Shown here in pieces: positions 1 through 5,478 of a DNA stretch of 5,478 bases (position 1 is the stretch's first letter; every line of letters begins with the position of its first letter). The notes below the pieces were generated by a model. It was not told the DNA's origin. It was given only the letters and a program-made list of their open reading frames with translations, and searched no databases. Source of the DNA: Bacteroidales bacterium UBA1199 (GTDB lineage Bacteria > Bacteroidota > Bacteroidia > Bacteroidales > UBA932); the NCBI GenBank assembly GCA_002309795.1, contig DBXZ01000012.1, positions 20,427-25,904 of the forward strand. The letters run 5' to 3'. Position numbers and translations under genes: made by a program.

Positions 1-19
1 GAGTCTCGTTTTCCGCTCC

Positions 20-55
20 AAAAAAAACGCCAGCCTTTCGGTTGGCGTTTTTTTT
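20..55 (-). terminator. Intrinsic terminator of the murB-ending operon (bidirectional shape)
   Basis: An 8-base-pair GC-rich stem (28-35 pairs with 40-47, one G-T wobble) encloses a 4-base loop at 36-39. Eight A (20-27) and eight T (48-55) flank it, so either strand gives a hairpin followed by a U run. Read on the minus strand the loop is GAAA, a stabilising GNRA tetraloop closed by C-G, so the hairpin looks best suited to stopping leftward transcription. The murB stop codon (54-56) overlaps the A-tract, so there is essentially no 3' untranslated spacer. The symmetry would also let it stop a rightward transcript entering from outside the window. Confidence 0.93.
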
Positions 56-1112
56 ATCGAATTTGATTGACTTCCATGGAGAGGGTCACGCCGAAGCGGG
101 CAGCTACGTCGGCCACCACGGCGGTGGCCAGGGCCAGGATATCGTTACCCGTGGCGCCGCCCTGGTTGACCAGGACCAGCGGCTGTTTTTCATAGACGCC
201 GGCGGGACCCAGCGAGCGCCCTTTCCAGCCGGACTGGTCTATCAGCCAGGCGGCGGAAAGCTTGACAAACCCCTCACCTGCTTCATAGTGCGGCATCGCG
301 GGATAGCGTTCGGCCAGCGAACGGTACTGCGTCTCCGGCACCACCGGGTTCATGAAGAAGCTGCCGGCATTGCCCAGCACGGCGGGATTGGGAAGCTTTT
401 CGCCCCGCATCGCCACCACTTCGCGACGGATGTCCGCGGCGTCGAAGGCCGGACGCAGCCCGTTGCCGGTACGGCCCGCAAACCGGTCGGAGAGCGCCTT
501 ATATGAAAAATTCGGCGTAAAGGCGGTCTGCAGCCGGTAGGTTACGTAGGTGATGATATATTTCTTGTTTTCCGGCCGCTTGAAGATGCTGTCGCGGTAG
601 GCATAACCGCACTCCTCCACCGTAAAGACGCGCTTCTCGCAGGTCTCCGCGTTGATGGCCTCCACCTTCACGACCATATCTTTGATTTCCGCACCGTAAG
701 CGCCGATATTCTGCACGGCCGATGCCCCCACGTCGCCCGGAATGCCCGAGAGATTCTCCGCACCATACCAGCCGCTGGAGAGCGCCAGCGCCACGAAGGC
801 ATCCCAGTTGTGGCCCGAACCCACGCGGACGCAGACCGTAGCCTCGTCCGACACGGCACGGGAATGCGAGACGGGTCGCGGCCGCACGGTGACCGAATCG
901 ATCGCACTATGCAGCACCGTGCCGTGGAAGTCTCCGCAGAAGAGCAGGTTGGAGCCGCCGCCGATGTTCAGAATCCGCTCGCCGCGGAACATCCGAAGCG
1001 CCTCGACGAGCTCCGATTCGCTGTGATACTCCACGAACCGGTCCGCCCGCACATCCATCCCGAAGGTGTTGTGCGCAAGCAGCGGAAAGCCGGTTTCAAT
1101 ACGCAGGGCCAT
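54..1112 (-). CDS. murB: UDP-N-acetylenolpyruvoylglucosamine reductase (MurB, type I)
   Basis: This cytoplasmic FAD enzyme uses NADPH to reduce UDP-GlcNAc-enolpyruvate to UDP-MurNAc, the second committed step of peptidoglycan synthesis. The 352 residues are close to the E. coli enzyme (about 340). Visible motifs are the FAD-binding GGGSN (51-55), the ENLSGIPGDVGAS...NIGAYG block (119-140), YRDSIFK (172-178, with the substrate-contacting Arg173 and the Tyr typical of type I), GNAGSFFMNP (247-256, with Ser251 as the proton-donating serine) and Glu347 near the C-terminus (SMEVNQIR), matching the catalytic Glu of the family. WLIDQSGWKG (289-298) is also type I-like. The ATG at 1110-1112 gives a family-typical N-terminus reaching the conserved NTFG. 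It lies 11 bases after the murA stop, with no clear Shine-Dalgarno sequence. It is the last gene of the operon, and the terminator overlaps its stop codon. No key residue is missing. Confidence 0.97.
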   Translation of the reverse strand: MALRIETGFPLLAHNTFGMDVRADRFVEYHSESELVEALRMFRGERILNIGGGSNLLFCGDFHGTVLHSAIDSVTVRPRPVSHSRAVSDEATVCVRVGSGHNWDAFVALALSSGWYGAENLSGIPGDVGASAVQNIGAYGAEIKDMVVKVEAINAETCEKRVFTVEECGYAYRDSIFKRPENKKYIITYVTYRLQTAFTPNFSYKALSDRFAGRTGNGLRPAFDAADIRREVVAMRGEKLPNPAVLGNAGSFFMNPVVPETQYRSLAERYPAMPHYEAGEGFVKLSAAWLIDQSGWKGRSLGPAGVYEKQPLVLVNQGGATGNDILALATAVVADVAARFGVTLSMEVNQIR

Positions 1113-1123
1113 GGGCAGAAGGG

Positions 1124-2431
1124 CTAATCCACGCGGGTGATGTGTGCGCCGAGCGCGCGGAGGCGGTTTTCGATATCCTCGTAGCCGCGGTCGATCTGCT
1201 GCACGTTGTTGATGCGGCTGGTGCCGACTGCGCCAAGGGCGGCAATCAGCAGCGCGATACCGGCACGGATATCGGGAGAGGTCATGGTGCGGCCACGCAG
1301 GTCGCGTGCATGGTTGTGACCCACCACCACGGCCCGGTGCGGGTCGCAGAGGATGATCTGGGCGCCCATGTCAATCAGGTTGTCCACGAAGAACAGGCGG
1401 CTCTCGAACATCTTCTGGTGAATCAGCACGGAACCCTTGGACTGGGTGGCGACCACCAGCATCACGCTGATCAGGTCCGGCGTCAGGCCCGGCCAGGGAG
1501 CGTCGGCCACCGTCATGATGGAGCCGTCCAGATAGGTGTCGATGCAGTACTCTTCCTGGGCCGGGACAAAGATATCGTCGCCCCGCTGCTCCAGTTTGAT
1601 GCCGAGCCGGCGGAAGCTTTCCGGAATGATTCCGAGGTTGTCCCAGGATACGTCTTTGATGGTGATGGCGCTGCGGGTCATGGCGGCCATGCCTATGAAA
1701 GAACCGATCTCGATCATATCCGGCAGGATGGTATGTTCGGTGCCGTGAAGTTCCTCAACGCCCTCGATGGTCAGCAGGTTGGATGCAATGCCGCTGATGC
1801 GCGCGCCCATCGAATTGAGCATCTTGCAGAGCTGTTGCAGGTAGGGCTCGCAGGCCGAATTGTAGATGACGGTGGTGCCTTGGGCCAGCACGGCGGCCAT
1901 CACGATGTTGGCCGTACCGGTGACCGAAGCTTCGTCGAGCAGCATCTTGCAGCCTTTCAGCCGCTTGGCCTGCAGTTCATAGGTGGCGTTCTCCTTGCGG
2001 TAGACGAACTCCGCGCCCAGCTGTTTCATCCCCTCGAAGTGGGTGTCGAGCCGGCGCCGGCCAATCTTGTCGCCGCCCGGCTTGGAGGTCTGCGCCCAGC
2101 CGAACCGGGTGAGCAGCGGACCCACGAGCATGATGGAACCGCGCAGGGATTCGTTGCGGCGGAGGTAATCGGCACCGTGCAGATAGTCGAAGTCCACCTC
2201 GTCGGCCTGGAAGGAGTATTCCCCCTTGCCCAGGTGCGTCACCTTGACGCCCATCTCGCCGAGCATCGCAATCAGGTTGTTGACATCCACGATGTCCGGA
2301 ATGTTGCGGACCGTCACCTTTTCGCGGGTCAGCAGGGTGGCGCAAAGAATCTGCAGCGCCTCATTTTTGGCGCCTTGCGGACGGATTTCACCCGAGAGTG
2401 TGTGTCCGCCTTCTATGATAAACGAAGCCAT
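1124..2431 (-). CDS. murA: UDP-N-acetylglucosamine 1-carboxyvinyltransferase (MurA), Asp-type active site
   Basis: This cytoplasmic enzyme transfers enolpyruvate from PEP to UDP-GlcNAc, the first committed step of peptidoglycan synthesis; its product is the MurB substrate. The 435 residues form the usual two-domain EPSP-synthase-like fold (E. coli 419). Conserved residues seen are Lys22-Asn23 (AKNEALQIL), the RRNESLRGSIMLVGPLL segment (91-107), Asp319 in TPDLIS (equivalent to E. coli Asp305), Arg389 (DIRAG) and Arg415 (DRGYEDIENRLRALGA). The active-site loop reads SKPGGDKIGRR (116-126), so residue 121 is Asp (codon 2069-2071) where E. coli has Cys115. This natural variant is known from other lineages, stays active, and makes the enzyme insensitive to fosfomycin. 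The ATG at 2429-2431 starts directly at the family N-terminus (FIIEGG). It has no Shine-Dalgarno sequence, only an A-containing GCGAA upstream, as is common in Bacteroidota. It lies 32 bases after the upstream gene and 11 bases before murB, so co-transcription is likely. Confidence 0.97.
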   Translation of the reverse strand: MASFIIEGGHTLSGEIRPQGAKNEALQILCATLLTREKVTVRNIPDIVDVNNLIAMLGEMGVKVTHLGKGEYSFQADEVDFDYLHGADYLRRNESLRGSIMLVGPLLTRFGWAQTSKPGGDKIGRRRLDTHFEGMKQLGAEFVYRKENATYELQAKRLKGCKMLLDEASVTGTANIVMAAVLAQGTTVIYNSACEPYLQQLCKMLNSMGARISGIASNLLTIEGVEELHGTEHTILPDMIEIGSFIGMAAMTRSAITIKDVSWDNLGIIPESFRRLGIKLEQRGDDIFVPAQEEYCIDTYLDGSIMTVADAPWPGLTPDLISVMLVVATQSKGSVLIHQKMFESRLFFVDNLIDMGAQIILCDPHRAVVVGHNHARDLRGRTMTSPDIRAGIALLIAALGAVGTSRINNVQQIDRGYEDIENRLRALGAHITRVD

Positions 2432-2463
2432 TTCGCTGTGCTGTGTTTCAAATAACGTAACCT

Positions 2464-3852
2464 TTATTTCAGATCCGAGCGGAGTTTGTCGGCATAGCGG
2501 TCAATCTTCCGCATCTGCTGCGGGATGTTGATGCGCTGCGGGCAAGCCTCTACGCAATGGCCGCAGCCGATGCACTGCTCTGCCTGGCGCAGGCGCGGCA
2601 CACTCCGGTCGTAACCCACCAGGAAGGCGCGGCGCGCGCGGCGGTAAGCCTTATCGCCCTTGTCTTCGTTGATGTTGCCCTCGTTGACGCACTTGTTGTA
2701 GTGCGCAAAGATGCCGGGGATATCCAGGCCGTACGGGCACGGCATGCAGTACTGGCAGGCGGTGCAGTTGATGAGCGGATATTTGCGGAACTCGTCGGCC
2801 AGGCCGTAAAGCGTCTGGATATCTTCTTCCGTGAGCGGCTTCAACGGGCTGAACGACTTGAGGTTGTCCTGCAGGTGTTCCATGTAGGTCATACCGCTGA
2901 GCACCGTGAGAATCTGCGGGAAGGTGCCGCAGTAACGGAAGGCCCAGGAGGCAATGGAACGCTCCGGTTCCAGGGCCTGCAGTTTTGCGTTCAAATGGTC
3001 GTTGAGCGAAGCGAGCTGGCCGCCGAGCAGCGGTTCCATGATCACCACGGGAATGTTGCGCCTGGCCAGTTCGGTGTACATATACTCCGCGCTGCAGTCG
3101 GAAGTGCGCTGCGCCTCTTTCCAGTCGGCATAGTTCATCTGGATCTGCACGAAGTCCCAATGGTACTTGTCGTGCAGCGCGAGCACGTAGTCAAAGGTCT
3201 CGCGGTCGCAGTGCACCGAATAGCCCAGGTTGCGGATGCGGCCCGCCTTGCGCTCCTTGAGCAGGTAGTCCAGCACGCCGTTCTTGATGAAGCGGGTTTC
3301 AAAGCGCTGCGGTCCGGTTTCGCCGTCACGCGGCGTGCCGATGTTGTGCAGCAGGTAGTAGTCGATATAATCCACCTGCAGGCGCTTCATCGAGGCGTGG
3401 TACATCTCCAGGGCCGCAGCCTTGGTGAAGGGCGGACGGGCGTTGGAGAGTTTGGTGGCCACATAGTAGGAGCTGCGCGGATGACGCTTGAGGGCAATAC
3501 CGGTCGCGGTCTCCGAACGGCCCCGCTGGTACGCCGGGGCGGTATCGAAATAGTTGACGCCGTGTTCCAGTGCATAATCGACCAGGCGGTTGATGGTTTC
3601 CTGGTCCAGTTCCGGCTCCTTGCCTTCCGCTGCGGGCAGCGTGGGCCAGCGCATGCAGCCGTATCCGAGGAGGGAGACGCGGTCGCCTCGCGGACCTTCG
3701 CGGTAGGTCATTTCTCCTGCTTCCGGTGCCTGCGGAGCGATTGCGGCGCGGGCCGATGCGGGGATGGCGGTAGCGGCCGTGACGACAGTGGCGCCTACAC
3801 CCAGGCGCTGAAGGAATTCACGACGGTTGATGGTATTCTCGTTCTGTTTCAT
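2464..3852 (-). CDS. Tat-exported aldo/keto reductase with C-terminal 4Fe-4S ferredoxin domain
   Basis: A predicted periplasmic or exported oxidoreductase of 462 residues. The N-terminus has a twin-arginine signal: NRREFLQRL (9-17), a hydrophobic stretch to about residue 30, and a likely A-R-A cleavage site near residue 36. Residues about 50-335 form an aldo/keto reductase barrel with the catalytic tetrad in place: Asp103 and Tyr108 in YFDTAPAYQRGRSE, Lys134 in VATKLS and His169 in YYLLHN. The late-barrel cofactor loop reads VLSGMTYMEHLQDN (317-330), without the usual basic residue expected to hold the NADPH 2'-phosphate, so the cofactor is uncertain. The C-terminus carries two cysteine groups, C363/C366/C369/C372-P and C427/C430/C433/C437-P, enough for two [4Fe-4S] clusters. 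The layout matches the COG1453 type of Fe-S aldo/keto reductases. The start is fixed by a perfect Shine-Dalgarno sequence 7 bases upstream. The gene follows a membrane polyferredoxin by 12 bases, suggesting an electron-transfer partner. The substrate is unknown. Confidence 0.9.
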   Translation of the reverse strand: MKQNENTINRREFLQRLGVGATVVTAATAIPASARAAIAPQAPEAGEMTYREGPRGDRVSLLGYGCMRWPTLPAAEGKEPELDQETINRLVDYALEHGVNYFDTAPAYQRGRSETATGIALKRHPRSSYYVATKLSNARPPFTKAAALEMYHASMKRLQVDYIDYYLLHNIGTPRDGETGPQRFETRFIKNGVLDYLLKERKAGRIRNLGYSVHCDRETFDYVLALHDKYHWDFVQIQMNYADWKEAQRTSDCSAEYMYTELARRNIPVVIMEPLLGGQLASLNDHLNAKLQALEPERSIASWAFRYCGTFPQILTVLSGMTYMEHLQDNLKSFSPLKPLTEEDIQTLYGLADEFRKYPLINCTACQYCMPCPYGLDIPGIFAHYNKCVNEGNINEDKGDKAYRRARRAFLVGYDRSVPRLRQAEQCIGCGHCVEACPQRINIPQQMRKIDRYADKLRSDLK

Positions 3853-3859
3853 GGCTGTT

Positions 3860-3867
3860 CCTCCTTA
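3860..3867 (-). promoter_or_regulatory. Full-length Shine-Dalgarno site fused to the upstream stop codon
   Basis: On the minus strand the polyferredoxin stop codon and the next ribosome binding site read TAAGGAGG as one continuous string, complementary over eight bases to the usual 16S rRNA 3' end. Seven bases (3853-3859) separate it from the ATG of the aldo/keto reductase, an ideal spacing. It decides that start and suggests re-initiation by ribosomes that have just terminated. Neither murA nor murB has such a site. The base match is certain; translational coupling is inferred. Confidence 0.85.
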
Positions 3868-5367
3868 GATTTCCGAATGGACTTCGTGACCGACTACATA
3901 GATGGCGCTGAGCGGGCGGGCCGGGCAGTGATATTCGCACGAGCCGCAGCCTATGCAGCGTTCCGAATCGACGGCAGGCACCTTGAGGTTGCTGCCGAAT
4001 CCGGCGGGCACCATGCGGATGGCACCGGCCGGGCAGTGGCGCGCGCAGTTGCCGCACGAATCGCCGTTGGTGGTCACCACGCAGTTTTCGCGGAGCCAGA
4101 CGGCGTGGCCGATGCGGATGGAACTCTTCTGCGCCTTGGTCACCGGGGTGATGGCGCCGGCCGGGCAGACCTCCGAACAAGTGGTGCAGGTCGGGCGGCA
4201 GAATCCTTTGATATACGAGATCTCCGGCTGCATCAGGGTATTCAGGTCCGTGGAAGGCCGCAGGATGTGCGACGGGCACTTGGTCACGCAGAGCTGGCAG
4301 GCCACGCATTTGTCGGAGAAGTTCTTGAGGCTCAGCGAGCCGGCGGGCTTAATGGGGGTTTCGCGATCCGGCATGACCTTCTCTTCCAGGGCGGCCATGG
4401 CCACTTCCGCCTTGCGCTTTTTGGCCTCTACCGTGGTGGCGGCGGCCAGCATGACGCCGGCCGTCAGGAAGCCGCGTCGCGATTTGTCCACCTTCTCTTC
4501 CGCGGGTTTTTCCGCGGGCTGGGCAGCGGCTATTTTGGATTTGCAGCCCCAGCCGACGAATTTGTATTCAATGGCGTGCTGGTTGCAGTTCTCCAGGCAG
4601 TCCATGCAGACCACGCAGCGCGAATAGTCGATTTTGTGTTCCTTGGCGTTGATGCAGCCCGCCTTGCATTTGCGCGAGCAGATCGTGCAGCCGTTGCATT
4701 TATCCGTGTTGATCACCGGCTTGTAGAGCGACCAGTGCGAAATCAGGCCGAGCAGCGTACCCACCGGGCAGACGGTGTTGCACCAGGTACGGCCGCCGCG
4801 CCAGGCCAGGATGAAGATCAGCACGAAGAGGGCTGCCGCCGCGATAAAGGTAGGCAGGCTCTTGATGTAGACTTCGGTCGGATAGAACGCGTAGCTGTTC
4901 CAATGCTCGGCGAGCAGGGCCAGCAGGTTGTTCACGCCGCCGTAGATGGGGCCGAAGAGTTCGGTGGTCACGCGACCGAAGGTGCTGTAGGGCTCGATGA
5001 AGGCGGCAATGGAGGCCAGGCCGAAAGCCATCAGTGCGATAAAGATGAACATCAGACTGTAGCGCAGAGCGTTGTGCGCCTTGCGGTAGTGATAGCGGGC
5101 CTTTTTCTGCTTGCGGGAGAACCAGCCGATGATGTCCTGTGCGATGCCCAGCGGGCAGATGACGGAACAATAGACGCGGCCGAAGATCAGGGTCAGCAGC
5201 ACCAGGGCTACGATTACGCCCACGTTCACGGCCAGGATGGCGGGTACGAGCTGGATCTTGGCCAGCGCCCCGAACCAGGCGTGCAGGGTTCCCGTAAAAT
5301 CGAGAAACAGCAGGGTCAGCAGCGTAAAGATAACAGCTGCCAATATTACGCGGATTTTCTTCAACAT
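3865..5367 (-). CDS. NapH-NapG-like fused membrane polyferredoxin with internal twin-arginine segment
   Basis: A 500-residue inner-membrane electron-transfer protein. The first half resembles NapH: membrane segments at about 5-24, 39-63, 102-123 and 170-189; two CxxxCP motifs (C67/C71 in YCSVICPLG, C196/C200 in WCNTVCPVG); then two ferredoxin motifs (C224/C227/C230/C234 and C251/C254/C257/C261). After a charged Ala/Glu/Lys-rich linker (about 276-295) comes SRRGFL (296-301) and a short hydrophobic stretch ending ATTVEA, which reads like the Tat signal that normally begins NapG/MauM proteins. The second half is NapG-like, with four cysteine groups: C354/357/360/364, C390/394/397/401, C429/438/441/445 (a long first spacing) and C471/474/477/481. 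The cysteines could hold six [4Fe-4S] clusters. By NapH topology the first two should be cytoplasmic; the last four would be periplasmic if the internal segment works as a Tat signal. It is not part of a nitrate reductase operon here: no napA-type gene is adjacent. The ATG at 5365-5367 directly precedes the first membrane segment; upstream ATGs are out of frame. It is the first gene of the operon. Confidence 0.9.
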   Translation of the reverse strand: MLKKIRVILAAVIFTLLTLLFLDFTGTLHAWFGALAKIQLVPAILAVNVGVIVALVLLTLIFGRVYCSVICPLGIAQDIIGWFSRKQKKARYHYRKAHNALRYSLMFIFIALMAFGLASIAAFIEPYSTFGRVTTELFGPIYGGVNNLLALLAEHWNSYAFYPTEVYIKSLPTFIAAAALFVLIFILAWRGGRTWCNTVCPVGTLLGLISHWSLYKPVINTDKCNGCTICSRKCKAGCINAKEHKIDYSRCVVCMDCLENCNQHAIEYKFVGWGCKSKIAAAQPAEKPAEEKVDKSRRGFLTAGVMLAAATTVEAKKRKAEVAMAALEEKVMPDRETPIKPAGSLSLKNFSDKCVACQLCVTKCPSHILRPSTDLNTLMQPEISYIKGFCRPTCTTCSEVCPAGAITPVTKAQKSSIRIGHAVWLRENCVVTTNGDSCGNCARHCPAGAIRMVPAGFGSNLKVPAVDSERCIGCGSCEYHCPARPLSAIYVVGHEVHSEI

Positions 5368-5397
5368 AGGATTTCCAGTATCATGAAGACATTTCTA

Positions 5398-5405
5398 CAA
5401 AGATA
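5398..5405 (-). promoter_or_regulatory. Candidate Bacteroidota promoter (-7 element) for the four-gene operon
   Basis: Read leftward this is TATCTTTG, an exact match to the Bacteroidota -7 consensus TAnnTTTG. Transcription would start near 5391, leaving a leader of about 24 bases before the polyferredoxin ATG. No clear TTTG -33 element lies upstream: the corresponding place (about 5425-5430) reads ATGG in an AT-rich stretch. It may therefore be a weaker or activator-dependent promoter. Confidence 0.6.
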
Positions 5406-5410
5406 ATTTA

Positions 5411-5443
5411 TTTGCTCTAATCTCCATTATTTTTCTACCTTTG
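5411..5443 (+). promoter_or_regulatory. Bacteroidota-type promoter of the tRNA-Leu gene
   Basis: TTTG at 5411-5414 and TACCTTTG at 5436-5443 match the -33 (TTTG) and -7 (TAnnTTTG) elements of the primary sigma factor of Bacteroidota, 21 bases apart. Transcription would start near 5450, only about six bases before the mature tRNA 5' end at 5456. Two matching elements at suitable spacing just ahead of a stable RNA gene make this a strong call. Confidence 0.8.
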
Positions 5444-5455
5444 ACCCTACATAAC

Positions 5456-5478
5456 GCCTTGGTGGTGGAATGGTAGAC
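5456..5478 (+). tRNA. tRNA-Leu, 5' part only (cut by the window edge)
   Basis: The last 23 bases fit the start of a leucine tRNA: a 7-base acceptor strand (GCCTTGG), T at position 8, and the D-arm sequence GGTGGAATGGTAGAC that is characteristic of bacterial tRNA-Leu. The anticodon, variable arm and 3' end lie outside the window, so the isoacceptor cannot be named. A matching promoter lies directly upstream. Confidence 0.82.

Noticed and set aside
1142..2455. A 437-residue open frame on the plus strand opposite murA.
   Set aside because: It covers almost exactly murA, whose catalytic motifs are intact. The plus-strand translation shows no family motif, so it is a GC-driven shadow frame.
2432..2463. 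Possible promoter for murA in the 32-base gap (GTTATTTG on the minus strand).
   Set aside because: It has TTTG but lacks the TA four bases earlier, and no good -33 element is placed upstream. It does not meet the consensus well enough to call.
2450..2469. Inverted repeat AAATAA ... TTATTT between the aldo/keto reductase gene and murA, considered as an internal terminator.
   Set aside because: The stem is six A-T pairs with an 8-base loop and no following U run; it is too weak and overlaps the stop codon of the upstream gene.
3865..5367. Calling the polyferredoxin a periplasmic nitrate reductase subunit, CcoG or NosR.
   Set aside because: No NapA, NapB or NapC-like gene is adjacent; the C-terminal half is ferredoxin-like instead of the CcoG immunoglobulin-like domain; and there is no N-terminal FMN domain as in NosR. 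Only the NapH/NapG-like architecture is supported.
2557..5406. A 949-residue open frame on the plus strand, antisense to both redox genes.
   Set aside because: It is a mirror of the two well-supported minus-strand genes. High GC and codon bias keep the opposite frame free of stops; its translation is low-complexity (rich in Ala, Gly, Val, Arg, His) with no recognisable domain.

Overview
The window looks like chromosomal DNA from a high-GC member of the Bacteroidota, most likely Bacteroidales; an Alistipes/Rikenellaceae-like genome would fit but is only a guess. The main evidence is two exact matches to the Bacteroidota-specific -7 promoter element (TAnnTTTG) in the intergenic region at the right, and a MurA with Asp in place of the usual active-site Cys. 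No mobile element, CRISPR array or phage gene is visible.

Layout: positions 1-19 show nothing recognisable. Positions 20-55 form a strong, symmetrical intrinsic terminator. Four tightly spaced genes follow, all on the minus strand. In order of transcription (right to left) they are: a 500-residue membrane polyferredoxin that looks like NapH fused to NapG (3865-5367); a Tat-exported aldo/keto reductase with a C-terminal ferredoxin domain (2464-3852); murA (1124-2431); and murB (54-1112). The gaps are 12, 32 and 11 bases. The 88-base region 5368-5455 separates this operon from a divergent tRNA-Leu gene on the plus strand, which the window edge cuts off after 23 bases. Each direction has its own candidate promoter there. 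The complete transcription unit, from promoter to terminator, therefore appears to lie inside the window.

How the genes work together: murA and murB encode the two consecutive committed steps of peptidoglycan precursor synthesis (UDP-GlcNAc to UDP-MurNAc). The two upstream genes look like a redox pair. The membrane protein could carry electrons through up to six cubane clusters, two probably on the cytoplasmic side and four probably in the periplasm after an internal twin-arginine segment. The Tat-exported Fe-S aldo/keto reductase is the obvious candidate to receive or donate those electrons. Its substrate is unknown. This pair, and its co-transcription with murAB, is the most interesting part of the window.

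All function calls rest on reading motifs by eye; no database search was possible.
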